From contig CAZTBB010000005.1 of the NCBI GenBank assembly GCA_964611755.1, forward strand, positions 7,062-71,061: a stretch of DNA of 64,000 nucleotides, in the 5' to 3' direction. Below, piece by piece: positions 33,904 through 42,813 of the stretch (the first letter of the stretch is position 1; each line of letters begins with the position of its first letter). The DNA is from CAZTBB01 sp964611755 (GTDB lineage: Bacteria > Pseudomonadota > Alphaproteobacteria > Micavibrionales > Micavibrionaceae). The notes below the pieces were generated by a model. That model saw only the letters and a list, made by a program, of their open reading frames with translations, ran no database searches and was not told the DNA's origin. The translations under genes and the position numbers were made by a program.

Positions 33904-36089
33904 TGCTTTTCAACAAAGCTATCCATCACGCGTTTTTTGCCTGAGGTATCGAAATTAATGTCGAGTTTGTGACCATCAATATTGATGATAATCCCATAGC
34001 CGAATTTGTCATGAAACACTTTATCGCCGCGGGCAAAAACTTCGCCGTTATCGGATTGCACTTTGCGGTCATGGATTTGACGGCGCGGAGCGGAGGGCTG
34101 AAAGCCGGATGAGTCCCAATGTTGGGAGCGGCCGGGGGAGTAATTGCCCATCTCATTGCTGGTTTCAATATGCTCTTCCGGCAATTCATCAATAAAGCGC
34201 GATGGAATAGCGCTCACCATATTGCCGTACATGAAACGATTCCCCGCATGCGAGATGTAAGCCTTTTTACGCGCGCGCGTAATGCCAACATAGGCAAGCC
34301 GCCGTTCTTCTTCGAGGCCTTTGAGGCCATTTTCATCCATGGATCGCTGTGAGGGGAAGAGCCCTTCCTCCCAGCCGGGTAAGAAGACCGCATCAAATTC
34401 CAATCCTTTGGCACCATGCAATGTCATAATAGTGACATATTCCCCGCCGGATTTATCTTGGTTTTCCAGCACGAGTGCGACATGTTCCAAAAACTCGGCC
34501 ATGCTTTCAAACTCACTCATGCCGCTGACAAGCTCTTTCAGGTTTTCAATGCGCCCGGGTGCTTCGGGTGTTTTATCCAAGCGCCACATCTCGATATAGC
34601 CGCTTTCATCCAAAATCTGTGAGGCCAGCTCTCCATGGCTCATTGTATCAAGGAGCGAGCGCCAGCGCTCAAAATCATCGAGCAATTTCATCAGCGTAGC
34701 TTTGACCTTGGGGCGCAGCTCATCGGTCTGGGTCAGATCCATAATTGCATCGTGCAAAGAGATGCCTTTGGCACGGCCATAGGCATAAAGCGTGTTGACG
34801 GTGGCATCGCCAATACCGCGCTTGGGGGTGTTGATGATGCGCTCAAGCGCAAGATCATCAGCCTTTTGCACAACGATACGCATATAGGCAAGAGCATCAC
34901 GAATTTCCATGCGCTCGTAAAAGCGCGGGCCGCCTATGACTTTGTAGGGCACGCCAAGCTGGATAAAGCGCTCTTCAAATTCGCGCGTTTGAAATCCGGC
35001 ACGGATTAGAACCGCCATTTCATTGAGCGACCATTGCTTGCGCTGAAGCTGTTCAATTTCTTCGCCGACCCAGCGCGCTTCCGCACCGCCATCCCATAGG
35101 CCATGGACCTGGACTTTGTCTCCATCTCCGGCCTCAGACCAAAGTTCTTTGCCAAGCCGGTCTTCATTGTGGTGAATAACGGCGCCTGCGGCCTTGAGGA
35201 TGTTGTTTGTCGAGCGGTAATTTTGTTCGAGGCGAATGATGGTTGCACCCGGAAAGTCTTTTTCGAAGCGCAAAATGTTGCCAACTTCCGCGCCGCGCCA
35301 GCCGTAAATGGATTGGTCGTCATCCCCGACGCAGCAGATATTCTGGGACCCCTGCGCGAGAAGGCGTAGCCACATATATTGGGCGACATTGGTATCCTGA
35401 TATTCATCCACCATAATATAGCGATAGCGGCGGTGATAATCCTCCAGAACAGATGCATTGGCCGGGTCTTTGAGAATCGTGATCATATGCAAGAGCAGGT
35501 CACCAAAATCACAGGCGTTAACTGCACGCAGGCGCTCTTGATAAAGGCGGTAGAGCACAGGCATTTTTCCATCGGCCACATCACCGGCATCATCATGCCC
35601 GATATTCTCGGGTGTGAGGCCGCGATCTTTCCAGCGATCAATAAAATGGATCATCGCCTTGGGCACCCATTTCTTGGTGTCGATATTATTGGCTTCCATT
35701 AATTGTTTGAGCAAACGTACCTGATCATCGGGATCAAGGATGGTGAAGTTTGATCCAAGCCCGACAAGATCCGCATGACGGCGCAGCATTTTTGCGGCCA
35801 GTGAATGGAAAGTGCCAAGCGACCAGCCCTCAACGGGCGCTCCGTTCATAAGGCTGCTCACACGCTCTTTCATTTCCTGCGCGGCCTTGTTGGTAAAGGT
35901 GACCGCCAAAATCTGGGACGGGTATGCTTTGCCTGTATGCAGCAGGTGGGCAAGGCGCGTTGTCAGTACGCGGGTTTTTCCCGTGCCTGCGCCTGCCAAA
36001 ACGAGTACTGGCCCATCCAAGGTTTCAATCGCCTGTTTTTGCGCAGGGTTTAAATTTTCAAGATAGGGAGGTATCTCGCTCATACTCAT
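33900..36089 (-). CDS. uvrD: UvrD/PcrA-family DNA helicase II
   Basis: Superfamily 1A 3'-5' helicase acting in nucleotide excision and mismatch repair and in removal of recombinase filaments. Helicase motifs are complete: Q-motif LNPAQKQAIE, Walker A AGAGTGKTRVLTTR, motif Ia VTFTNKAAQEMKER, Walker B VDEYQDTN and motif III GDDDQSIYGWRGA. VTIMTLHGAKGLEFDAVF, ERRLAYVGITRARK and the UvrD-type C-terminal tail with GDKVFHDKFGYGII (RNA polymerase-interacting Tudor-like) are also present. The start used is the ATG at 36089; earlier ATGs to 36146 add unrelated residues. About 730 residues is typical. Confidence 0.95.
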   Translation of the reverse strand: MSMSEIPPYLENLNPAQKQAIETLDGPVLVLAGAGTGKTRVLTTRLAHLLHTGKAYPSQILAVTFTNKAAQEMKERVSSLMNGAPVEGWSLGTFHSLAAKMLRRHADLVGLGSNFTILDPDDQVRLLKQLMEANNIDTKKWVPKAMIHFIDRWKDRGLTPENIGHDDAGDVADGKMPVLYRLYQERLRAVNACDFGDLLLHMITILKDPANASVLEDYHRRYRYIMVDEYQDTNVAQYMWLRLLAQGSQNICCVGDDDQSIYGWRGAEVGNILRFEKDFPGATIIRLEQNYRSTNNILKAAGAVIHHNEDRLGKELWSEAGDGDKVQVHGLWDGGAEARWVGEEIEQLQRKQWSLNEMAVLIRAGFQTREFEERFIQLGVPYKVIGGPRFYERMEIRDALAYMRIVVQKADDLALERIINTPKRGIGDATVNTLYAYGRAKGISLHDAIMDLTQTDELRPKVKATLMKLLDDFERWRSLLDTMSHGELASQILDESGYIEMWRLDKTPEAPGRIENLKELVSGMSEFESMAEFLEHVALVLENQDKSGGEYVTIMTLHGAKGLEFDAVFLPGWEEGLFPSQRSMDENGLKGLEEERRLAYVGITRARKKAYISHAGNRFMYGNMVSAIPSRFIDELPEEHIETSNEMGNYSPGRSQHWDSSGFQPSAPRRQIHDRKVQSDNGEVFARGDKVFHDKFGYGIIINIDGHKLDINFDTSGKKRVMDSFVEKH

Positions 36090-36194
36090 AGTCATTGCTG
36101 TGTTTCGCATGAGAGTTAATATGCTCTTTGCATCACAAAGAAACAAGGCTTTGGCCTTATTTAAGGGGGCTTTGCGTGGGGATTGTTTTACACC

Positions 36195-37244
36195 CTAAGA
36201 GGCTTTTGTAACGGCTGGCGCAGGTGCTTGGGCAACTTGGTTACGGCCATTATGCTTGGCCGTATAAAGCGCATTATCGGCGCGCTCGATTAAACCATCA
36301 AGGTTTTCCTGTTTAAAGAATTCGGCCACGCCTGCGGATAATGTGATCTGGCCTAGCTTTTCACCGCTGGAGCGATTGACGACTTCTTTGTTGGCAACTG
36401 CAAGCCGGAGCTGGTCGGCGACTTTCATGCCGGCCTTGATATCTGTGTTTGGAAGGATAAGGGCAAATTCCTCACCACCATAGCGGCAGGCCACATCACG
36501 ACCCTTTACGCCATCAACAAGTGTTTTGGCCACAAGGCGCAAAACCTGGTCACCAACCTGGTGACCATAATTATCATTGAACTCCTTGAAGTGATCGATA
36601 TCCATCATGATCAATGTAAAGATCTGATCCTCCGCGATGGATTCTTCAATAATATTAGTGATGTGCTGGTCAAAGGCTTTGCGATTCCCAAGGCCGGTAA
36701 GACCGTCTGTCACAGCCTCCTTTTTGACGATTTCCAGATCGCGCTGCATCTCGACCATTGCTTGCGATGATTTCACCAATTCTTTTTCCAGTTCTTGGTT
36801 CTGGTTCATCATATCTTCGGTATCTTGCAAAATATTGGCCAGAACATCTTCAATATCGACTTCGCTCGGATTGCTCTTGAGCTGGCCGGACATGCCTTCG
36901 AGGCGAATATTATATTTATCGGCGGCGGTTTTTACGCTTGTAACGGCGCCGGATACGTCCTTGATTGTTTCCTGAATACGGTCACCCGCCTTTTGGACTT
37001 TTTCGTTACGCTGTTCATCGGATATAAAATCAAGATAGAGCTTTTCGCAGGCCTTCGCATCGATAGGTTTTTTCTTTTCTTCCAGCATTTGAACGGCACG
37101 GTTCAGCTCTGGGTTCTCTTGCGTGAAATACAAATACCAAAGTTCATAATATTCAGGAAGGGGCGGAATTTTCAGGTCTTTAATCTGTTTAAAGGCCTTC
37201 TTGGAAAGCTCTTCTGAATTGTTTTCTGTTTTTGTATATTTCAC
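36195..37244 (-). CDS. Diguanylate cyclase (GGDEF domain) with degenerate inhibitory site
   Basis: Makes cyclic di-GMP from two GTP. The C-terminal GGDEF domain (about residues 180-335) begins at AVTDGLTGLGNRKAFDQ and carries the active-site signature RYGGEEFALILP. The product-inhibition I-site (R-x2-D) upstream reads K-G-R-D, so the Arg is replaced and feedback may be lost. The N-terminal part (about 20-180) is cytosolic and helical, with a long coiled coil around residues 140-180, and matches a region seen in other alphaproteobacterial cyclases. There is no membrane segment. It is a single gene transcribed towards uvrD, with 105 bases between. Confidence 0.93.
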   Translation of the reverse strand: MKYTKTENNSEELSKKAFKQIKDLKIPPLPEYYELWYLYFTQENPELNRAVQMLEEKKKPIDAKACEKLYLDFISDEQRNEKVQKAGDRIQETIKDVSGAVTSVKTAADKYNIRLEGMSGQLKSNPSEVDIEDVLANILQDTEDMMNQNQELEKELVKSSQAMVEMQRDLEIVKKEAVTDGLTGLGNRKAFDQHITNIIEESIAEDQIFTLIMMDIDHFKEFNDNYGHQVGDQVLRLVAKTLVDGVKGRDVACRYGGEEFALILPNTDIKAGMKVADQLRLAVANKEVVNRSSGEKLGQITLSAGVAEFFKQENLDGLIERADNALYTAKHNGRNQVAQAPAPAVTKAS

Positions 37245-37341
37245 TTTTAAAAGACCTAAATTAGATTCAAGAATATTCTCATATTATAGAATATAGAATG
37301 AAAAGACGTTTACTTCTATAACTCTTGCATAAATTTCTTGT

Positions 37342-37902
37342 TCATTCGTTAAAAAATTTCCTTTTTAGAGAGTGTTCCAATTCGGTTATGGAATCAACCA
37401 CTTCGTACAAAAAATTATGATCACGATGTGCAAATTTTTGTTCTTCTAATGTGCGCATTTGTGCCAATAGTGAATCCCAATACCCCCGATGATTGAACAG
37501 AATGATTGGTTTTTCATGCAATTGAAGTTGTTTCCATGTGATGACTTCGAAAAATTCCGCCAACGTTCCAATACCGCCGGGTAAAATCAAAAAACAATCG
37601 CTCAAATCGGCCATTTTTTGCTGGCGCTCATGCATGGATTGCGTGAAATGAAGTGCGCTCAAACCGCTATGCGCGCGCTCACGGTCTTTCATAAAGGCGG
37701 GAATGACACCAATAACCTCACTGCCTGCTGCCATGGCGCTGTCGGCTATGCGCCCCATCATACCGCCCTTGGCACCGCCATACACGATATCCATGCCGCA
37801 ATCGGAACATATGCGTCCGGTTTTATCGGCCAGATCGTAATAATCGTCATCAAGATTATGAGAAGAGGCACAAAAGACCGTGATTCTTTTCTTTTGTGAC
37901 AT
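37342..37902 (-). CDS. LOG-family (TIGR00730) Rossmann-fold protein
   Basis: Lysine decarboxylase-like protein of the LOG family; characterised members release cytokinin bases or hydrolyse nucleotide monophosphates. The diagnostic motif is PGGIGTLAEFFEVITWKQL (PGGxGTxxE). The N-terminal VFCASSHN and VYGGAKGGMMGRIADSA and the central GVIPAFM are also conserved. The ATG at 37902 is chosen over the GTG at 37911, because an AAGG site sits at a suitable distance. The upstream gene on the same strand ends 15 bases before this ATG. About 186 residues is normal. Confidence 0.93.
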   Translation of the reverse strand: MSQKKRITVFCASSHNLDDDYYDLADKTGRICSDCGMDIVYGGAKGGMMGRIADSAMAAGSEVIGVIPAFMKDRERAHSGLSALHFTQSMHERQQKMADLSDCFLILPGGIGTLAEFFEVITWKQLQLHEKPIILFNHRGYWDSLLAQMRTLEEQKFAHRDHNFLYEVVDSITELEHSLKRKFFNE

Positions 37903-37916
37903 AGATACCACCGACC

Positions 37917-38837
37917 TTAATGTGCGGCTTTTTTATCCGGCAGCGGCGGGGTTGCCGGATCATCCTGTGTCAATGCGTCTTGACGGCGATCGCCAATAAC
38001 AAAAGCATCGCCTTTATGGGCAATGTAGAAATTTTCACAATCATTTCCCTTGATATCCAGCCGCGCGTCACAGAGTTCATCATCATTCCGGACATCATTG
38101 ATTGATATCAAATCACTCAAGGCACATGAAGCCGAGGCCTCATTCGCATGTTCGGACAGATCCAGCACCGTGACATCCGGCCGGCCGGTCAGGGACGATT
38201 TCGCAACGGCCACAACATATTCCTTGGTTTTTTCATCAATCCCAAAAACGGCGAAATCATCATGCCCATCACAATCCAGATCAAGGGTTTGGCGTTTGGC
38301 GTTCTTCCAGAAAACATGCGGTTTTTCCTCATCCAGAACATTGATCCAGCGCGGCGTCGCGGCGTTTTTCGCGACAATTTCTTCGGCGCTATCTTCTGCC
38401 GCATGTTTTTGTAGCAGGCCGCTACGCGATTCCGTCATATCGGCCAGGCATGATAAGGATGCAATCCTTTTGAGGGATTCATTATCGGCCCGCTCACTCG
38501 CCCATGCGCAATGGGAATCGCGATAGGCAATCCAGTCTTTTTGATTGCTGCCAAGCTGGTCCAGCGCAGTATTTGCCGTATCTGTCTCTAATTTTTCTTC
38601 ATCGCTCAACTGATCGAGAGCGGCCTGATGCAGGTCTTTAAGCTCGTCTTCTACCAATTTATAAATATCGGCCAGCTTGTCTTGGGCGGTCTCATAACGG
38701 TCCTTGGCGCAGGACAAAATATCGGTGGTGTTGGTCGCTTTATCACAAGGATTGCCTTGCTGCGCATGAAGAGGGTTTACATGCAAAAATGTAAAGGCTG
38801 TTGCACAAAAGAGTGTCAGAAATCCCAAAAATCGCAT
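37917..38837 (-). CDS. Exported protein with LprI-like (DUF1311) N-terminal domain
   Basis: The 306-residue protein has a Sec signal peptide cleaved after about residue 25 (LHAQQG). The N-terminal mature part matches the lysozyme-inhibitor LprI-like domain: ILSCAKDRYETAQDKLADIY, QKDWIAYRDSHCAWAS and LSCLADMTESR. Four Cys sit at the expected positions and may pair. The C-terminal part (about 165-290) has repeated short beta strands with LDLDCDGHDDFAVFGID, an EF-hand-like or VCBS-like acidic motif, and is not recognised. It precedes the LOG gene by 15 bases on the same strand. Confidence 0.75.
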   Translation of the reverse strand: MRFLGFLTLFCATAFTFLHVNPLHAQQGNPCDKATNTTDILSCAKDRYETAQDKLADIYKLVEDELKDLHQAALDQLSDEEKLETDTANTALDQLGSNQKDWIAYRDSHCAWASERADNESLKRIASLSCLADMTESRSGLLQKHAAEDSAEEIVAKNAATPRWINVLDEEKPHVFWKNAKRQTLDLDCDGHDDFAVFGIDEKTKEYVVAVAKSSLTGRPDVTVLDLSEHANEASASCALSDLISINDVRNDDELCDARLDIKGNDCENFYIAHKGDAFVIGDRRQDALTQDDPATPPLPDKKAAH

Positions 38838-38924
38838 CTACAAAGCTCCATCACTTGATTATGATAGAACCATAGAAATTCTGCTGTGTGAAATCAATTG
38901 GAAATGTGCCCGATGTGATAAGAC

Positions 38925-39986
38925 CTATGCATTCATGCCCGGAGTTGTTGGCTGTATTTGTGCGATGAATTCAGGATCGGGTTTGAGTACTGCGAATTCG
39001 TCATCGCCCGCAACGGTTGGCGCCGGCGCTTCTTCTGGATCCCAGTTGATCGATGTCACCGAAGTCAGAGTTCCAATTTCTCTACAGGCGTAATAGGAAT
39101 GCAAAATATCCCGACCGTCTTCAAAATCTAGGAATTTTGCACCTCTGGCTGAACCGGTTGCTTCAATGACGGTAGCTTCCAATGGGTCACCGCCTGTTAT
39201 TTCAGTTAAAGCAGCCTTATTGCCATCTTTAATGACTTCCGCCACAAGGGATGCATCTGCGTTGTTGTATTGATTGTCTGCGACGTAATCTCTGTTTTCA
39301 TCTTGTAGATCTAATACCTGAACGGCCATCTCCAAAGCCTGAAAAACAGGATTGTCTTCAGGCCCGCCCATCATAAAGGCTGTTAAAGCTTCTACGCTTT
39401 CCATCATGGGTGTATCTCTCAGGACTTCAAACGCCGGATTGTCTGCATTTTGTTGAAGCTGCTGGAATGTGCGATCCATAATTTCTGCCAGTTGTGTATT
39501 GCTGGCAGATCCAGCTTCGGCTCTGATTTGGGATAAGATCGTAAAGATCCCTTGTGTTGGATCAAGCAAAGTCATAGCCACATCGGCTGTGCCAGAGACA
39601 GGAGCATTAAAACGCCCCATTGCAGACCCTGCCGCTTCGGCGCCTACCGCGCCAGTCATGGCCACTTGAACGGCCGTGCGCATGTCATCATAATTTTGCG
39701 TGATTTGCTGTTGCAAAGAGCTGATATCCTGTCGCTGCAGCGTTGTATCCTGATTCAAAAAGGCACCCGCCCCCGCGCGGCCCGCAACAAATGTAGCAGC
39801 GGCCGTTACAGCAGGCGCAATATCAATGTCGATATCTTGTGACAGGCTATTGAAAACATTGGAAATATTTTGAACGGGATTGATATTTTGGGACATCTGC
39901 ATGATGTCCTGGAAACTATCCTGGTAGTTTCTGACATACCCGCCAAATTGATCGAAAGCGCTTGATGCGCCACCAAAAAAAGACAT
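38925..39986 (-). CDS. Protein of unknown function
   Basis: The 353-residue acidic protein has no signal peptide, no clear membrane segment and no Cys cluster. The ATG at 39986 is preferred to the GTG at 39992, because AAGAGG lies 6 bases upstream of it. The sequence is low in complexity, with many Gln, Asn, Ala and Met. It begins FFGGASSAFDQFGGYV and has an Ala/Gly-rich helical block around residues 60-130 (AGRAGAGAF, GAVGAEAAGSAMG). Predicted mostly helical. I do not recognise it. It is a single gene with about 170 AT-rich bases before it. Confidence 0.65.
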   Translation of the reverse strand: MSFFGGASSAFDQFGGYVRNYQDSFQDIMQMSQNINPVQNISNVFNSLSQDIDIDIAPAVTAAATFVAGRAGAGAFLNQDTTLQRQDISSLQQQITQNYDDMRTAVQVAMTGAVGAEAAGSAMGRFNAPVSGTADVAMTLLDPTQGIFTILSQIRAEAGSASNTQLAEIMDRTFQQLQQNADNPAFEVLRDTPMMESVEALTAFMMGGPEDNPVFQALEMAVQVLDLQDENRDYVADNQYNNADASLVAEVIKDGNKAALTEITGGDPLEATVIEATGSARGAKFLDFEDGRDILHSYYACREIGTLTSVTSINWDPEEAPAPTVAGDDEFAVLKPDPEFIAQIQPTTPGMNA

Positions 39987-40162
39987 ATACACCCTCTTAT
40001 GTCCGTTTATCTCTATTCGTCTTATTTTTTATGACCGCCTATTTTTTGTTTTTTGTGCGGTCTTTTCTTATGGTTTAGAGTTTGACATAAAAGTGTTAAT
40101 TTTTCGTAATTCCAGAAAATGAGGCATAAAAACTCTGCTTAAAACACCCTAAAGCACTGTAT

Positions 40163-41098
40163 TTATTTATTTTTATGAATTTTTGCGTGTTCTTCGATTA
40201 AATCAATCAAGCGCGGGGTAATATCATGCCCATAGACCACTTTTATGCGCTGCAATGTGCCTGTGCTGGTGACATTAATCTCGGTCAGATAGGGGCCGAT
40301 GAAGTCCAACCCGACAAATAACACGCCCTGCGCACTGAGATCCTTGGCAATCTGTTCGGCCAAGGCGCGCTCTTGCGGGGTTGGCTCATAGGCATGATCG
40401 GTGGATCCGCGATAGATACGAAAATCATTATCGGCCGGCACGGTGATAATGGATTCAACGATCTCTTCCCCAAACATCAAAATGCGCTTATTGCCCTCTT
40501 TGATTGCGGGCAAATAGGGCTGAACCATGATGGGCTCTTTTTCACGTGCGATCATCTCCCGCACATCTTCGGCTTTGCGCGTGCGGATAATGCCATGGCC
40601 GTGAAACCCGTTTAGCGGTTTGGCCACCACTTCATTATGTATGGCCATAAACGTCTTCACCTCATCATGATCCATCGTCACAATGGTTGGCGGAATATGA
40701 TCGGGGTAATTAAAGATGCTCAGCTTTTCAGGCGTGTTGCGAATGCCGACAGGATCATTGGAGATATACACACCGCGTTTTTGCAGCATTTCCATGAAAT
40801 AGGTGTTGGTGAAATAATTGACATCAACAGGCGGGTCTTGGCGGATGATAATAACATCCATCTCTTCCAGATTGATTTTTTCATATGAGCCCAGCTCGAT
40901 ATGTGGCTCTTTATCCAAATCAATGGCTGTGATTTGCGCGCATGGTGCGCTCAGCACATTCTGGGATAAAGAAATGCTCTCGGGGGTGTAATGATAGACC
41001 GCATGCCCTGCCTGAAAGGCGGCTTGGATCATCATCAAAGAATGATTTTCTTTCGGGTTTGCACGGGCCGGGTCTTCCATTTGATAGGCAAATTTCAT
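40163..41098 (-). CDS. gshB: Glutathione synthetase
   Basis: ATP-grasp ligase that joins glycine to gamma-glutamylcysteine. Family motifs are IIIRQDPPVD at the N-terminal domain, NDPVGIRNTPEKL, VVAKPLNGFHGHGI (ATP-binding loop), MVQPYLPAIKEGNKRI and INVTSTGTLQRI. The 311-residue length is typical. The ATG at 41098 (MKFAYQMED) is chosen over a GTG at 41107. It is divergent from lptE with only 56 bases between the two starts, so their promoters overlap. A glutamate-cysteine ligase gene lies 1.7 kb away on the other strand. Confidence 0.97.
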   Translation of the reverse strand: MKFAYQMEDPARANPKENHSLMMIQAAFQAGHAVYHYTPESISLSQNVLSAPCAQITAIDLDKEPHIELGSYEKINLEEMDVIIIRQDPPVDVNYFTNTYFMEMLQKRGVYISNDPVGIRNTPEKLSIFNYPDHIPPTIVTMDHDEVKTFMAIHNEVVAKPLNGFHGHGIIRTRKAEDVREMIAREKEPIMVQPYLPAIKEGNKRILMFGEEIVESIITVPADNDFRIYRGSTDHAYEPTPQERALAEQIAKDLSAQGVLFVGLDFIGPYLTEINVTSTGTLQRIKVVYGHDITPRLIDLIEEHAKIHKNK

Positions 41099-41154
41099 CA
41101 GGGTCACACTTTATCTGTTGTCTATGGGGTGTTTTCATTATTAATATAAACCCC

Positions 41155-41673
41155 ATGAAACAATTTTCACGCGTTTTTTTATTGCTATCGATTTTGTCCA
41201 TACCCATGTTGACCGCATGCGGATTTTCTCCGATTTACGGACAAAGCGGTGCAGCGCATAGCTCTGTTGAGGCGCATCTGGGCAAGGTGTTTATTGCCAC
41301 TATCCCTGATCGTGACGGGCAATATCTGTATAACGCGCTTGTTGATCGTTTTTATCGCGGCGATTACCCGAGCGAAGCGCCCTATCTTTTGGAGGTCGGG
41401 GATTTAAAAGAAGCGCTGCGTGATCTGGACATAACGGTTCGCTCGGATGCCACGCGCGGGCAATTGCGCATCAGTGCGACATTTACACTCAGAGATCGCC
41501 ATGAGGATGTTGTTGTTCTTGGGCGAGAATTGAGCGCCATCACCAGCTATAACATCCTCTCCAGTGAATTCACCAACCGCGTGTCCGAAGACAACGCCCG
41601 TTTGAATGCGCTGGATGATCTTGCCCGCCAAATTGAACTGCAGGTTGCGCTTTATTTCGATCGTCAAAATTAA
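41155..41673 (+). CDS. lptE: LPS-assembly lipoprotein LptE
   Basis: Outer-membrane lipoprotein that plugs and assembles the LptD translocon. The N-terminal signal ends in the lipobox LTAC, giving C22 as lipid-modified residue. ACGFSPIYG is the typical LptE start, and the following 150 residues have the beta-rich fold of the family (SDATRGQLRISATFTLRD). The true start is the ATG at 41155; an in-frame extension upstream would overlap gshB. In many proteobacteria lptE is directly followed by holA; here two genes and a structured spacer (41674-44281) separate them. Confidence 0.9.
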   Translation: MKQFSRVFLLLSILSIPMLTACGFSPIYGQSGAAHSSVEAHLGKVFIATIPDRDGQYLYNALVDRFYRGDYPSEAPYLLEVGDLKEALRDLDITVRSDATRGQLRISATFTLRDRHEDVVVLGRELSAITSYNILSSEFTNRVSEDNARLNALDDLARQIELQVALYFDRQN

Positions 41674-41716
41674 TTTGACAAAACTTCCCGTAATATTCTA
41701 GAACTCTCCTACTTTG

Positions 41717-41856
41717 TTTTGTTCTGCGTTGTGTAAGAACAAACGGCGGAATTTGATGGATGCAGCTTGCACCGCCTCAAAAATGCTAAAGCGCCACAGC
41801 CCGTTTAATCTCGCTGTGGTTATCCAAATGGAAACCGGGCGGGATGAAATCCCTCC
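41717..41856 (+). ncRNA. Candidate structured leader or small RNA with four hairpins
   Basis: Four possible hairpins follow each other in the 217-base spacer. They are TTTGTTCT with AGAACAAA (8 bp), GGCGG with CCGCC, CCACAGC with GCTGTGG (7 bp) and GGGAT with ATCCC. The last ends about 35 bases before the coding start at 41891. No known riboswitch class was recognised and none has a T-rich terminator tail. It may be a 5' leader controlling the cupin-like and glutamate-cysteine ligase genes, or decay debris. Confidence 0.35.
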
Positions 41857-41890
41857 AAAATAATAGATAAGCCAGAATCCTGATCAGAAG

Positions 41891-42730
41891 GTGGGTTTAT
41901 CATATGATATGGAGTTAGATATGGCGCTATTGCAAGCCAGCAAAGCAGATATAACGGATCGTGATCTTGAGCAAGATACAGCTCTTCTTGTGTCATTCGA
42001 TCAGGGGGGCGATGGCCATCTGTGGGCCCCCTCTCTTATTCCCCCTGAGCCCAGGAGCAGAAGCGATATCGCCAATCCGGTAATTTTAGGCGATGTGATG
42101 GATATTTCCGGCGATAATCGCATTTTTATGAATCACGGCCTTGTGGTTAAGCCCGCTGGCTCTATGGACTTTGCTGTGCCTGAGACATTTGATTTCTTGT
42201 TTGAAGCCGGACTGGCCGTAGCGCAGGACGCATTTGCACTTTATGGGGCTGAAAAATTCCGGGATGCCGAAATTGTGCTGATTGCGCAAAGGACAGAGAC
42301 GGAGAACGGCAAGGCGCAGCGTGGCATTTTCGGACATTGGCATACCCATGACAAGCCGGAAGGCAAAGGGCGCAATCGCGTCGATTTCATTTACGGGTTT
42401 TGTGATGATCTGGGCACAGAATTTCGCAATGCCCATGGCCAAAAACAAACCCGTCCCGGCACTTTAACCCGTTGGGGCGCAGAAATAGAGCATCGCGGCG
42501 TGGTCAATAATACGGGCCAAACGCTTAACCGCACATGGGGGGCTTTTTTGGTCTATCCCAAAGCCGGATACCGCGAGGCAGTTTCAAATCCGGCCTTTAA
42601 TAGGGCGGTGACACCGCGCATCAGGGATTCATTTCATCAAGCCGGCAATCGTTATCTTGCCTTTCAGCAAGGCAAACATTTTAACCCCCGCGCGCCCGAG
42701 CCGGTGCTTGTACCCGATCATACCCTGTGA
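41891..42730 (+). CDS. Cupin-like protein upstream of glutamate-cysteine ligase
   Basis: Not assigned to a named family. The 279-residue protein has no signal peptide. Metal-binding cupin features are visible: RGIFGHWHTHDKPEGKG resembles motif 1 (H-x-H), and GTLTRWGAEIEHRGVVNN resembles motif 2 (G-x5-x-G-x4-H-x4-N). Start choice is open: GTG 41891, ATG 41909 and ATG 41921 are in frame, and GGAG lies 6 bases before the last. It is followed 83 bases downstream by the glutamate-cysteine ligase gene and preceded by a structured spacer. A link to glutathione or thiol metabolism is inferred only from position. Confidence 0.6.
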   Translation: MGLSYDMELDMALLQASKADITDRDLEQDTALLVSFDQGGDGHLWAPSLIPPEPRSRSDIANPVILGDVMDISGDNRIFMNHGLVVKPAGSMDFAVPETFDFLFEAGLAVAQDAFALYGAEKFRDAEIVLIAQRTETENGKAQRGIFGHWHTHDKPEGKGRNRVDFIYGFCDDLGTEFRNAHGQKQTRPGTLTRWGAEIEHRGVVNNTGQTLNRTWGAFLVYPKAGYREAVSNPAFNRAVTPRIRDSFHQAGNRYLAFQQGKHFNPRAPEPVLVPDHTL

Positions 42731-42813
42731 ATGGAGTATGTTTAAGAATTTGCCTCCATATGAAATAAACCCATATACTTATCTCTGATACGTTTTTTAT
42801 AAGAGGCAAAGAG

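Noticed and set aside
34635..35009. Antisense reading frame within uvrD
   Set aside because: The codons follow uvrD on the other strand and no start signal is present.
40033..40069. Terminator-like hairpin GACCGC/GCGGTC
   Set aside because: The T run is on the plus strand, where no gene needs it; the stem is only 6 bp with an 18-base loop.
40942..41154. N-terminal extension of lptE by 71 residues
   Set aside because: It lies antisense to gshB, and the true start at 41155 gives a clean lipoprotein signal.
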